Below are positions 40,845 to 51,182 of a DNA stretch of 64,000 bases, piece after piece. The notes below the pieces were generated by a model. It searched no databases. It was not told the origin of the DNA and saw only the letters and a list, made by a program, of their open reading frames with translations. Source of the DNA: Parietichytrium sp. I65-24A (lineage: Eukaryota; Sar; Bigyra; Thraustochytrida; Thraustochytriidae); assembly GCA_012862575.1 (NCBI GenBank), contig BLSF01000097.1, positions 38,561 to 102,560 of the forward strand, in the 5' to 3' direction. A program made the position numbers and the translations under genes. Numbering within the stretch: position 1 is the first letter of the stretch; each line of letters opens with the position of its first letter.

Positions 40845-43634
40845 ATGGCAGACGAAGACGTGGACTATGAAGTGGATGCTCACCCGGAGGACGAAGATGG
40901 CGACGCCGGTGGCGAATACAACTACGGAGAAGATGGTGGGGAGAGCGACGGTTTCGATGATGGGGAGAACGATGGCGACTACGATAACAACGATGGAAAC
41001 GACGACGACGACGACGACGATGATGATGATGATGACGCAGAGGATATTCCGCTGTTTGCAAATCGTGAGAATAGAAACTTGCACAAGGAGATCAAGCAAC
41101 TTGAAAAGCAGATTGAGCGACTACAACTCAAGCTCGAGGAAGATGAGGACCGGAAGAGGTCGATGGAAGACCACTTGAAGAGCGTAGAGCAAGAGTTCAA
41201 ACATGCACAGCAACTGCTCGAAGCCAAGGACAAAGAGCTGCAAACAGAGACCCACATGAAACAGGTGGCTGAGCGTGAAGCAGGGCGCATAAGGTCAGAG
41301 ATCGGGAAGTTGGATGGCAAGAAGGAAGAAACTTTGAGTCAGCTGAGCGTGGTTCAAAGCGAGATTTACAAGGCAAATGAGCTCATGGACAAATACAAAT
41401 TAAACATGAACTTCAACCAGGAGGAGCTCGAGCAATGGACCTTGGCGATGAATCAGAACGAGGATGATCAGCAAGCATTTGAGAGGTACATGAAAGCCGA
41501 TGATGCAAAGGGCAAGGATCTTAATTTCCAAATCGAGAAGCTTACTTCTGATCTACAGCAAAAGAGGAAGGACCTCGATGAAGAGGTGACTGAAACTCAG
41601 GCAAAGCAAATCGAGCTCGACAAAACTGCCGAGGAGTTCCGTGCACGGCACAAAGAGCGGCAAGAAGCTCTTCGGCAGTGGCAAGACGCTATTGCGCAAG
41701 TGAAGACCAGGGACAAAGAGATCGAAAAAGCGAGCCAGCTCTACGGTGTCGCCAAAGAGGAAGTTCGCAGCACCAAGAAGGAGTTGGAGACAGCTAAGAA
41801 GCGTTTGGAAAGCTTAAAGCAGGACTGCCTTGACATGGAATCCAAATCCAAGATGATCGAGAACGTCCTGCAGAAAAAGCGAAACGACGAGGTCGATGCC
41901 AAGCAGAGGGTGGAGACGTTCCGTGCTGAAGTGGAGATTCTGAAGACCGAGGTGAAGAAAGCCTCTGATGAGGTACAGCGGGAACGGCAAAAAATCGTCA
42001 ACAGTCAACTTCTCGTACAAGAGGCACAGCAAAAGCTCGAAGCTGCTCGTGAGCGCCTAGCCACCGCAAAAGTAGATTTGGAGGAGTCTAAAGGGAAGAA
42101 CGAGTCCGCAGAGCTCAGCGCAAGCGCCGCGGAAGAGATTGTGAAAGCTCGGGAGGGAGAGTTAAAGGCAATGGAGTTGAAGCTTAGTGCTCTCAAGGAA
42201 CAATTATTCAAAGAATCCGAGTTTCTCTTTCAATTCCGGCAAAAAGAAGAGAACCTGACCGCGGAAATCTCTGGGGCGGTGGCGACAGGGAAGAATCTCT
42301 CACACGAGATCCAGAAGCTCGACGAGGAGTCGCTACGCCAGAAAGAGCTCATTTACAATGCTGAGTTTCAGATCCAGCAACTTGAGCGAAAGGTTGCTCG
42401 CGCGAATGGCGTTCGTTCTGACGAGGAGAAAAAGGTATTGAACAAGAGGATTGCCATCAGTCAGGGCGAGCTGGAGGCTGCACAGGCGCAGAATTCTATG
42501 CTGCTGTCGCAGGTGAAAAATCTGGAGGACGAGCTTCGAACGACAAAGCGAGCTGCCCAGGAGACCTCGAAGAAACGGAAGGGGTTGAATACCCGCCTGC
42601 ACGAACTCAAGCTTGAAAATGCGAGTGCCGAAAGCAGCTTGTCTGCAATCATGAAGCAGAAGGAGGAGATGATGGTGTCCAACGACCTTCTGAAACTGCA
42701 GGTAAAAAACTTACGCGATCAGTTATCGGACCGAGCGGATAAAGTATTTGGACTCGAGAACCGCAAATTCCAGCTGGAGATGAGTATGCAGGAGCGCAAA
42801 AAGGAAATCCAGGTTCATGCAGACATGCAGCGCTCACGAGCCAAAATCGCGGAGGAGGAGCGCCACAAGATCGCGATGGAGTCAAAGGAATGCAAACTGA
42901 AGGTAGAGAAGCTGGAGAAGAAATTTGCGACCATTTGCAAAAATGGAAGTGTTGGGGAAGATGGCCAGGAGCGAAGCCAAGCATACTTTGTCATCGCCGC
43001 TGCACAGCGCCGTGAAGAGCTCCAGCGTGAGGGAGATGAACTGGATGCGAAAATTCGCAAAGCCAGCCGCGAAATTAAAGCGCTCGAAGAAACCCTGAAT
43101 AACATTAATCAGCTCAACAGCAAATCTCGAAGCGCAAACCACAAGGCAGATCCGAAATCGCAAGAGGCGCTTGAGCTGCGACGCGTAATCCGCGAAACCA
43201 AAGCTGCACAAGACACTGCCAGCAAGAAGAAGAAGGAGCTCCAAAGGTTGATAAGTGACTTGCGGGAAGATGAGCGCCGAATTCACCAGCTTCAGGACCA
43301 AGCAAAAGCTGCCGAGGACAACAAACGTCAGCTGGATCGTACCCGCGGGCAGATTTCCGGAGAGCTTGAGGACCAACGCTCCACCATCGATCGTCTCTCT
43401 CAGCGTATCTCCGAACATAGTCATAGTCATCGTGCCTCTCTTGGCGCTCCGGAAGATCGGGAGACAATATTTGAGACTTTGTTCAAGGTAGAGCTGAAAA
43501 ACCAGATGAGAGATAGCGTGCTATACACTCTTGGCCAGCTCAGCAAAGAGTTCCCAGAAATGGAAGACGACGTACACGCGCAGCTTAGCCGATTCGGGCT
43601 CGTCATTCCGCCAGCCCCACCGAAAATAAGTTAA
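40845..43634 (+). CDS. CCDC39: CCDC39 (FAP59) homologue, axonemal ruler protein
   Basis: With CCDC40 this coiled coil forms the 96-nm ruler on doublet microtubules that positions inner dynein arms and the nexin-dynein regulatory complex. It has 929 residues from the first ATG (40845), intronless. The N-terminal about 75 residues are extremely acidic (an uninterrupted Asp run at about 53-64), unlike animal CCDC39. The rest is almost continuous coiled coil. Family-specific strings are recognisable: QVAEREAGRIRSEI, NFNQEELEQW, TETQAKQIELDKTAEEFR, and especially QAYFVIAAAQRREELQREGD near residue 709 with DAKIRKASREIKALEETLN after it. The C-terminus is shorter than in animals and lacks their Ser-rich tail. 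Confidence 0.93.
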   Translation: MADEDVDYEVDAHPEDEDGDAGGEYNYGEDGGESDGFDDGENDGDYDNNDGNDDDDDDDDDDDDAEDIPLFANRENRNLHKEIKQLEKQIERLQLKLEEDEDRKRSMEDHLKSVEQEFKHAQQLLEAKDKELQTETHMKQVAEREAGRIRSEIGKLDGKKEETLSQLSVVQSEIYKANELMDKYKLNMNFNQEELEQWTLAMNQNEDDQQAFERYMKADDAKGKDLNFQIEKLTSDLQQKRKDLDEEVTETQAKQIELDKTAEEFRARHKERQEALRQWQDAIAQVKTRDKEIEKASQLYGVAKEEVRSTKKELETAKKRLESLKQDCLDMESKSKMIENVLQKKRNDEVDAKQRVETFRAEVEILKTEVKKASDEVQRERQKIVNSQLLVQEAQQKLEAARERLATAKVDLEESKGKNESAELSASAAEEIVKAREGELKAMELKLSALKEQLFKESEFLFQFRQKEENLTAEISGAVATGKNLSHEIQKLDEESLRQKELIYNAEFQIQQLERKVARANGVRSDEEKKVLNKRIAISQGELEAAQAQNSMLLSQVKNLEDELRTTKRAAQETSKKRKGLNTRLHELKLENASAESSLSAIMKQKEEMMVSNDLLKLQVKNLRDQLSDRADKVFGLENRKFQLEMSMQERKKEIQVHADMQRSRAKIAEEERHKIAMESKECKLKVEKLEKKFATICKNGSVGEDGQERSQAYFVIAAAQRREELQREGDELDAKIRKASREIKALEETLNNINQLNSKSRSANHKADPKSQEALELRRVIRETKAAQDTASKKKKELQRLISDLREDERRIHQLQDQAKAAEDNKRQLDRTRGQISGELEDQRSTIDRLSQRISEHSHSHRASLGAPEDRETIFETLFKVELKNQMRDSVLYTLGQLSKEFPEMEDDVHAQLSRFGLVIPPAPPKIS

Positions 43635-44063
43635 CGCTCTTCCAGAGACTGGTTTATTTCGTGTGCACCATTTTCAGGTACACAATATATTTCTTCCTTT
43701 TACAACATTTTAAAAAGAGAGTTTACGTTTGAAATTGACCGCATATACTGTACAACATATTCCGTTCTTTCTGCGATCACTCCACAACAGCTGGTGGTTG
43801 TCCTTTGCAATCAACGGGTTTGTGATTTTGATACTTTCCGAGATCTAGCTAGAGAAAGTCCTGATGTCCGCTTTGTGATTATCATTGGCTTGTTGCGCCC
43901 AGCATCCAGCTGTCCTTGTTGCAGGGTTTCGCGCTCAGATGCCCTCGGTGATCCCAAAATTCATGCCCCAAGAAATTTGCGAGCGTGGAGAGGGAATTTG
44001 CGCTACGGTGCGTCCTCCAACCATACCGGATGAGCCATAGACTGCGATGCTTTGCCACCAAAG
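43635..44063. other. Convergent spacer
   Basis: Spacer between CCDC39 and the next convergent minus-strand gene. Some frames are open here, including possible alternative 3' exons of that gene, but none is supported on its own. Confidence 0.45.
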
Positions 44064-44532
44064 CTATCTCCTCTCGCCGATTGTGTATCTAGATCAGGAA
44101 AATGTCAGTCAGTCAGTTCTCGCACAATTGACGGAGAGAGCATCGCAATATTCCGAAAACTTACCCCGGGAGTAAACTCCCCGTTCCATGCGCAAACGCT
44201 TTGCCAAGCCTTTCACCGTGTAGCCGGGCAAGATCAGCCTGGTATTCTTTCGAAGGAGAAAACGAGTTTGTGGGCTTCCGGAGCCGCAACGGTGTTGTAT
44301 CAGCAGATGTCTTTCCCAGGCCTTTCCTAGCCTTGGCCTTCCCTTTCCGTGCCGACTCGTCGCTTCTCCTCTCCAGCATTTGCTGATTAAAAGCTTTCAC
44401 TCCAGCAAAGTTCGTCCGGCCAAATGCAGTGGGGAGTTTGGCGTTGCAGCTACCCACCCAACCCCCTTCTCTCTCCAGTGTGCTGATCTTGCCTGCCACG
44501 TGGAGTAACTGAAGTAGCGAGCTCTTGTCCAT
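44064..44532 (-). CDS. Unknown basic 130-aa protein
   Basis: Not recognised. I model 44165-44532 plus a short last exon 44064-44088 (76-bp intron, GTAAGT donor, CTAG acceptor, in phase). The start is the first ATG of the frame (44532). The sequence is protein-like throughout and basic, with LQLLHVAGKISTLEREGGW at the start, a KGKAKARKG stretch near residue 82, and SPSKEYQADLARLHGERLG near the end. No membrane segment. The last exon is uncertain: other acceptors nearby would give different tails. Its neighbour CCDC39 is convergent, so context says little. Confidence 0.42.
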
Positions 44533-46056
44533 CTTCTCTCTCGCAATCCCGAACAACACCGTGTAGCTCTTGCTCCAGCGACCTGTGCACTTTGGTCCCT
44601 CCAGCGTCGGTCTTATACAATCGTGCTCTCGCGGTTTGTTGCGTTGGGCATCCGCGTTTTCAACTGAGCGACGACTTTCTTCGCCTCGATCGATCTTCGC
44701 TGACCACACTGCACCACACTCGGCAATCTCGACAAAGTGGAATCAACAACTTTCTTGACTTGCTTGTTTCCCTGGACATCTCGCAAAAGGTGCCAGGCAC
44801 TTTAGTAGCTACTTTGGTAGTGCCAGGTTGTGTGTGCTAGCATGTGCTAGCTAGCTAGCGCTTGGCACTCCGCGCCGGACACACTCTGTTGTCAGTCACA
44901 CACAGTTCTCGAGAGAGAACTATTCGTGAATGCGGACAAGGGCCTTCAGGTGACTTAACGATACCAATAGCACACGCTACTAGGTAGGGGCAATTAGCCA
45001 TTGAGGTGGGAGTGACCCAACATCGAATGGAGACAAATCAGAGACAACGATGGGCCAAGATTCAGAGCAAGCTCAGGACACCTCAGCAGCTACTCAGGCA
45101 TCCCGCCACCGAACGAACAGAACGTCTTTCTATCCGTCCGTGATCGTCCGTGGTCCTTGGGACTTGTGCAAAGCAACACAGGTGAGGTGGTTCGTGGCGC
45201 TTTCTGTACTCACAGGCAACTGTGTTGGTGTGTGGTGTTGGTGGTATCAGTAGTGTCAGTCCCCGGTTCTCGAGTGGTACGCGAGCCCACTCTACTCCCC
45301 AATGTAGCGAAAGTGCTGTCCTTGTCCTTACCACAGAGTACTGTGAGTAGCTCCGGCTCCAATGTTGCCAAATGGCTTCAGCCGCTGCCATTTATGATAC
45401 AGATAGAACATGCACTAGCAAGGAGTTTTGGTTATGATCGCAGTCAGTGCGAGCGCTTCGACTCGGAGGCGTCACGTCTAAAAGTGTAATTCTGAATTCT
45501 GAATTTTCTGAATTCTGAATTCTGAATCCTGATAATGAGTTTCCCACACCCTGCGACACCTGCGCAGGTGTATTCAGTTCTGACAGTACCAGGTACTCAG
45601 TATCGTGAAGTAGGTCATGCGATATCATGCGATGGTGGAAACGGTGATGGCATCGATCGAATTGTGATCATTGATCCTGAGTTTAACTGACTCTGAATGG
45701 TGCTGGTGCTATCCTTCGGCTAACACTAAGTCTAAGGGGGCAAAATGGGTCCCTTGCAGGGACGGAGGAGACGGAATCACAGAGTGCCTTCGTCTCCTGA
45801 CGAGCGGAGCATCTTCAAACGGCTGCGACAGAAGGCGGGAGGAACCACCACGTCTTGCAAGGTCGAACATCACTGTCTGCTGAGCCCACACACCCAACGC
45901 TACGCTGCGCACTGTGCGTGGACGCAAGCTCATTAGCGGAAGGGTGAGCGAAGGCGCGGGCGGGATACCTCCTGTATTGCGGGCTCTGTGGCGTGACGCT
46001 GTGTGGCATTGACGCAAAGCTCTTGGATAGGATAGCGTGAGGACCGGCCTGCCAAG
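44533..46056. other. Spacer upstream of the mitochondrial carrier
   Basis: 1.5 kb without a gene I can support. It has CTAGCTAGCTAG at about 44846, an ATTCTGAATTCTGAATT-type short array at about 45490-45530, and GTACTCAGTAT at 45593-45603. A possible two-exon 93-codon frame (45050-45181 joined to about 45337) is noted under rejected items. Confidence 0.45.
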
Positions 46057-47366
46057 ATGGTGTTGCGTGGATCTGTGATTGCCCCCCCATCTCTGAACGA
46101 TGCGGAGGCTGCTGTGCGAGAAGTGAGTTTGCTTTGAGATGAGAGGAGAGCAGCGCGCTCTCTGACAATGAGTGCTGACAGTTTGACTAACCTTTGCGCG
46201 TCGCTTAAAAAAACTTGAACCAAATACAGGCAGAGGAGAAGCTAAGCCGTGTCAAAGAGGACTTGGAGGTTGCGAAGAAGGCTGCTCTCATGACTCTTGA
46301 CGAAGAGACAGTAGACAAGCTTGACCGAGACCAGCTTGTCGAGCTGGTCCAGAGATTGCGCACCAAGGTGCACTCTCTGGAGCAGCGTGAGCGTCAAGCA
46401 GAGCAGAGTTACTTCCAAACGCAAGTCCAGCTGCAAAAAACTCTCACCAGCCTGGCCTGCGGCGGTGCGGCGGGAGCCATTGCGCGCAGTACTGTAGCGC
46501 CAATAGATCGTATCAAAATTATGATGCAGACTGCTCACGTGCAAGGGAATGAGGCCAAGTATAATACCATCATGGGGTCGGCACGTCGAATCATCGAAGA
46601 AGAAGGGTTTGGGAGACTGTGGCGCGGAAATCTGACAAACTGCATTCGAGTTGTACCTCATACAGCTATCCAATTCACTTCCTACGAGAGATACAAGTAC
46701 TTGTTCGTGGGAGATGCCGAGAAGGAGATGATGTCCGTTCCTATTCGACTGTTGGCAGGCGCATTGTCTGGAATGACCGCCGCCACTTTTACGCACCCCA
46801 TGGACGTCATCCGCATTCGCCTTCAGACGCAGGCGGAGCTGAAAGGGATGATTGACGCGACTCGATCAGTCTACGCCGAGAACGGTATGCGGGCGTTTTT
46901 TAAGGGCTACACCCCAGCCATGCTCTCTCTGTCTCCTTTTATTGCCATCAACTTTGCAACCTTTGACACGCTTAAAACTCTCTATTTTGGGAATGAGAAG
47001 ATGTCTAAAAAGGAGTTACAGCAACGCAGTCCGTTCGCAATTCTCGGGCTCGGTGCCCTTTCTGGCATCATTGCACAAACTGCCTGCTATCCTTTGGACA
47101 CTGTCCGTCGTCGAATGCAGCTTGCGGGCCGCCACTACACGTCCACCGCCAACGCATTCTCAACTATTGCCAAACAAGAGGGCGTTCGAGGCTTTTACAA
47201 AGGGATGACCGCCAACGCTCTCAAGGTGGTGCCGAACAACGCAATCCGATTTGCTGCCTATGAGGTCCTCAAGAGCTACTTTATGAGGGAGGATAATCTC
47301 AAGCGAACTACAGTCTGGCGCTCGCAGCGATCTTCGAAACCTGCTTCCACTGCTACTGTAAATTGA
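46057..47366 (+). CDS. Mitochondrial carrier (SLC25 family)
   Basis: A six-TM transporter of the mitochondrial inner membrane. The exons are 46057-46122 and 46230-47366. The 107-bp intron has a GTGAGT donor and TACAG acceptor, phase 0, giving 400 aa. The N-terminal about 85 residues are a coiled coil (EEKLSRVKEDLEVAKKAA...), unusual for the family. Three carrier repeats follow with PIDRIKIMMQ (about 112), HPMDVIRIRLQ (about 211) and YPLDTVRRRMQ (about 309), each with the P-x-[DE]-x-x-[KR] gate. IARSTVAPIDRIK resembles the CoA/ATP-Mg-phosphate carrier branch (SLC25A42, SLC25A24), but no EF-hand is present in the extension. The substrate cannot be told from sequence alone; an adenine nucleotide or CoA-type ligand is likeliest. 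Confidence 0.92.
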
Positions 47367-47485
47367 CATCGAGGGAAATGTGCCTCCTTACTATTGGTAG
47401 TGGAGAAAGGGATAGCTAGTTTATCAATTTACAGTACTTTTTTCTCCTTTCTCGTTATTTTCGTTTTTTTTGGGGTACATTCGTG

Positions 47486-48781
47486 CTAAAGAAGCGCAAC
47501 GATACTCTTCCAGACAGCTTCCAAGGCGGGTGAAGATCTTTGTGCGGGCATTGGCCAAGATGTTGATTGCTCAGAAGCCATATGTTGAACAATGATCTCT
47601 CCAAACTCGGCTACAGAAGTGGCCTCTCTGACAAAGCCATATTTCGGCCCGAGTGCGCACGTTCCACGAAGGATAAGTCGACAACCTCTCGTGAGAGGCT
47701 CGTACACATTGTGCTCGGCATAAAATTTGCTTGATGGGAGGGATCCTCCAACGAATGCGATGTCGGCCTCTCGAAGCAGATCTTGTACTTTGCCAAGCGA
47801 GTCGACTAGGACTACACACTGCTCAACGGTGCATGGTTCGCCCCTCTGCAAAAGAGGTTCTAGATCTGAGTATAAGAGGACCTGTCGCCCCTTTTGAGAA
47901 ATAGACGCTCGCAAATCGGCACTTCTTTCAGGATGGCGTGGAGCAATAATGGTCACCCAATTTGTCGCGTTGCCAGCCGTCCGCTTTTGTACATAGTCAA
48001 ACAAGTCTACTAGGAAAGACTCTTCACCAGGATGTGTTGAGACTGCCACGAGCATAAGAGCGCTTCCGCTTCCACTCAACTTGAGTCGCAGTTGAGGGGT
48101 ATTTCCAGCGTGCAAGTCGCAAGAAGAGTCAGACTTGAGGTCTGCAACTGTAAAATGCTTGAGCTCGATGAAATGAGCAAATTTTGCTCGGTCCAGTTCT
48201 GACCTGCAAACTACGACCTGGAAGTTTGCCAGCAATTCCTTCGCCACCTGTTCAGCAAGCATGCACGAGGTCCACCTTTGATATGACTTGTCAGACATCC
48301 TTCCCTGAACTAAGCACAGCGGAACTTTTCGAGATGCCAGCTCGTCGAGGCAAATGGGCCACAGTTCTGACTCCACCCACACTGCTACTTTCGGGTCCCA
48401 GCGGTCGATAAAGTCTGTAACTTGCTGTGGAAAATCTAGAGGCGCTAACGAATATGTGATGCGGTTTTGATACATGGCAGGTACTTGTGGTGGAACGCCG
48501 CACATCCCAGAACCTGAAGTAAATGTCATAAGAATTTGACTCGATTGGTCAAAGTTCAAAACTCGTTTCACTAATGAAAGAACGCTCAGCCCTTCTCCAA
48601 GTGAGGCAGAGTGCACCCACACAACCGGAGCGTCAACAAGTCTCTTAGGAGGGAAGAGCTCCACTGCTTGGTCACGCGGAGCAAACCGAAGTTTTACTCT
48701 GCGAGCTCTAATCTTTTCCAGCAGTGCTGCCGCGCCAGCAACTTCAAGTGCTCTCGCTGCCGCGCGAATTATAGCCAGCAT
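47486..48781 (-). CDS. Kdo transferase homologue (WaaA/KdtA, GT30)
   Basis: Homologue of 3-deoxy-D-manno-octulosonic acid transferase, which adds Kdo to lipid A in Gram-negative bacteria; plants keep a mitochondrial copy. It has 431 residues from ATG, intronless. Two Rossmann-like halves: the N-terminal half has WVHSASLGEG with the expected catalytic Glu at 63 and WVESELWPICLDEL near 135. The C-terminal half has PRHPERSADLR near 279, AFVGGSL and EHNVYEPL near 354 (equivalent of the bacterial GHNxxEP Kdo/CMP site). The N-terminus (IIRAAARALEVAGAAALLEKIRARR) is basic and amphipathic, so mitochondrial targeting is plausible in place of the bacterial membrane anchor. It is head-to-head with PSMG2, 387 bp apart. 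Confidence 0.88.
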   Translation of the reverse strand: MLAIIRAAARALEVAGAAALLEKIRARRVKLRFAPRDQAVELFPPKRLVDAPVVWVHSASLGEGLSVLSLVKRVLNFDQSSQILMTFTSGSGMCGVPPQVPAMYQNRITYSLAPLDFPQQVTDFIDRWDPKVAVWVESELWPICLDELASRKVPLCLVQGRMSDKSYQRWTSCMLAEQVAKELLANFQVVVCRSELDRAKFAHFIELKHFTVADLKSDSSCDLHAGNTPQLRLKLSGSGSALMLVAVSTHPGEESFLVDLFDYVQKRTAGNATNWVTIIAPRHPERSADLRASISQKGRQVLLYSDLEPLLQRGEPCTVEQCVVLVDSLGKVQDLLREADIAFVGGSLPSSKFYAEHNVYEPLTRGCRLILRGTCALGPKYGFVREATSVAEFGEIIVQHMASEQSTSWPMPAQRSSPALEAVWKSIVALL

Positions 48782-49168
48782 TTCTTTCGGCTGGCATCTG
48801 TCAAACGTCTTGTCTCATGCTCTCGAGACTCCCACGGTCACTCGCGCAGATTCCCTCCATGTAAATCTTGTCAATCTTCTATACAAGAGAGGTGTCACTA
48901 TTGTGGCTTTGCCTACTGAATTTCATACCGTATACATACGGTATACCTCTTACAGATCTTACGGGTTCGCGGCATGACGCTTATCAGTTCCCTGGTGTTC
49001 TCCAGAGTACTTCTCTTTTGTTCTCCAGTGGAAGAACTTGGTTTGTCTACTACAGTCATCTATAGATCGAGACTATCTGGTGGGACTCGTGTGACTGTGA
49101 CAAGTTTGACGGAGCCTTTGGGAGACGCGCAAGCGAGAGAGAAGCTTTTTCACGTGCGGCGATCGACA

Positions 49169-49996
49169 ATGTTTTATCCTAGCGAAGCGTCCAGCGAGCC
49201 CCAGCGTGGCGACGTCCTTGTACTTCCCTCTGTGGGCATTGCAAACGTGGGGCAGTTGGCGGTCGACCTTCTGCTCAACACTATCTTCCAGGAGCAGAAG
49301 GACTCTCGTGGAGAGTCTCGCGTCAGCCGCTCAGGTTTCTTGCGCTCCAAGAATGTCTTACCGGTAGTAGGAAATGATCCGCTGGACGTGGCCGGAGAGG
49401 AAGGTCGTATGTGTTCGAATATCGAAGTTTTTCGGCTGCCCAACGAGGGCCTGTGCGTGCTTCAGATTCGTGCTCCTATTGTGGAGGGTTGCATGCTTGT
49501 CTTCGCGAAGGAGCTGTGCGAGTGGATCAAGAGCGTTGGGTTCAAACAAGTTGTTCTATTAGGTGGGGCCGATGCCGCCAGCGGGACGGACGAGGAAGTT
49601 ATGACCGGGCTGTTCCGATTCGTTGCCACCACTTGTGTGCCAGACGAAATGGAAGCGCACATGGCCAACGTCGGTCTCCAGCAGCTGGCAATGAGACCGA
49701 ACTTGCCATTGCCAAGTGATCTTGCTCCCTCTGGGGGGGAAGCCGAACTCCCGGTCTTTACAGTGTCAAAAGCAGGACTTTTAAACACCTTGTTTGGACA
49801 GTGCGAAAAAGAAGAGATCCCTCTCATTGGTATTCTCCTGTTTTGCAAAGAAGGAAACAATGTCCCAGAAGCATGCATGATGTCGGCTGCGGCTAGCGCG
49901 GTGCTGCCGATATTCAGCTCTCCACCATCTCGCTGGGTCCCGCCAAAGAATTGGGATAACATGGACGGGACGAGGCCCGAAGTTAGCTTATTTTAA
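49169..49996 (+). CDS. PSMG2: Proteasome assembly chaperone 2 (PSMG2/PAC2)
   Basis: Partner of PAC1 in assembly of the 20S proteasome alpha ring. It has 275 residues when started at 49169, where MFYPSE aligns with the start of known PAC2 proteins (about 264 aa). The frame is open further upstream to an ATG at 48974, but that extra piece has no counterpart. Landmarks are LVLPSVGIANVGQLAVDLLL, LPVVGNDP, NIEVFRLP, EGNNVPEA and the end PPSRWVPPKNW, which mirrors the family's SRWK-P-SW ending. Shares a divergent spacer with the Kdo transferase homologue. Confidence 0.9.
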   Translation: MFYPSEASSEPQRGDVLVLPSVGIANVGQLAVDLLLNTIFQEQKDSRGESRVSRSGFLRSKNVLPVVGNDPLDVAGEEGRMCSNIEVFRLPNEGLCVLQIRAPIVEGCMLVFAKELCEWIKSVGFKQVVLLGGADAASGTDEEVMTGLFRFVATTCVPDEMEAHMANVGLQQLAMRPNLPLPSDLAPSGGEAELPVFTVSKAGLLNTLFGQCEKEEIPLIGILLFCKEGNNVPEACMMSAAASAVLPIFSSPPSRWVPPKNWDNMDGTRPEVSLF

Positions 49997-50275
49997 ACAG
50001 TGCCGCTCGCACGGGAATTCCCTCTGTATCGTAATCCTCCACTTCCTATGCGAAAGACGAGAAAGCGAGTTTTTCGGTGGTTTGCAGAGAATGTCTCGAT
50101 TCGATAGAGCCATAAATAGTTGCTGCTTTGATCACGAGGATATCGCGGATGTGTATTTTTAAAAGGTCGCACTTGCTTCACTTCTTCATTTTCTCTTGTG
50201 GCGCTCTCTCGAGCCAGCCGCAGCTCTCTTCGGCCGGCTTTATCAACAGTACTCTCCATCTCTTGCTAAATCTCG

Positions 50276-50884
50276 TCACCGTGTTTTAGAAAGGTCCATG
50301 CGCGGGACCATGCCGTGCCGGACTGGGACAACCCACCGGGGCGACTGGGCCCCGGAGACGACCCATTCTTCGTCTTCTTCCTCGCTCTGGTGCTCCGAAT
50401 TGGCTCCATTTGCACTACCTGAGTACGGATTTTGAAGAATTGCGCTCAGCCTGTCGACTTGTTCCGCCTCCTCTTCCATCTGTTTGAATCGAAAAGGCTG
50501 TGGTTAGTGATTCGCAAAGACGATGCAACCCAAACATAAATGTAAAAAAGAACATACCTCCACGATCCCACGCCCATACTTTGCTTGAAGTCTGTTTAGT
50601 CGCTTTTCCACCATATTGTGCACATACGCGAGCCTTCGGGCGTTGTCCTCGGGATGAATCGACTTATCCACCTCGTCAAGAAGAATGTGTGCAAATTTCG
50701 CATCTTCCTTGAGCTTTTGCTGCCGTCTCCTGTTCCTCAGTCGCGACGAGAGTCGCTGTGTTTGGGAGGACATGTACACCATACAGAAGGAGCAAGTTAT
50801 GAAGAGGACAAAAATGCCCAGGAACACGTAGCCGAGAAGATGCGCTACAGACTCGCCGCTCTGTACCCTGCCGGCCCGTACCAT
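50276..50884 (-). CDS. Unknown single-pass membrane protein
   Basis: Not recognised. The exons are 50558-50884 and 50276-50479 on the minus strand. The 78-bp intron (GTATGT donor, AACAG acceptor) is phase 0 and gives 176 aa. One hydrophobic segment (about 14-37, LLGYVFLGIFVLFITCSFCMV) is followed by a strongly basic juxtamembrane stretch (RLSSRLRNRRRQQK). A helical region comes next and then an acidic, Ser/Gly-rich tail (SEEEDEEWVVSG). The layout suggests a short lumenal N-terminus and a cytosolic C-terminus. Head-to-head with the GAF-domain gene, 298 bp apart. Confidence 0.62.
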
Positions 50885-51182
50885 TGTATCCAGATCTTCG
50901 ATACAGTGTGTTTGAGACGTGAGCGGAGTCTAGTGTTTGGTTTTGGGGCAAACCAACTTCGCCGTTCACCCGATTTGCAACCCAAACGCGGCCTCGCTTT
51001 CTTTCCTCCGTTCTGTCCCTCCGTCCTCCTTCTCTTGTGATGTCTGGTTGCCGGAGCTCACAACTGATACACCGCTCTCACCGGTACCACCGGTCCTCAC
51101 AGGAGAAGAGCGACTGGAACTTGTAGTCGATTTGAATTTTGATTTTTGGCGCACGCTCTAACAGCTGAGGGTGCACGCATTG

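Noticed and set aside
45050-45486. Possible two-exon gene (45050-45181 spliced to about 45337-45486, 93 codons)
   Set aside because: It joins in phase with a GTGAGG donor, but it has no family resemblance, low-complexity content and no context support; chance is likely.
48974-49168. N-terminal extension of PSMG2
   Set aside because: In frame and ATG-initiated, but the family start aligns at 49169 and the extra residues show no conservation pattern; it lies in the likely shared promoter with the Kdo transferase homologue.
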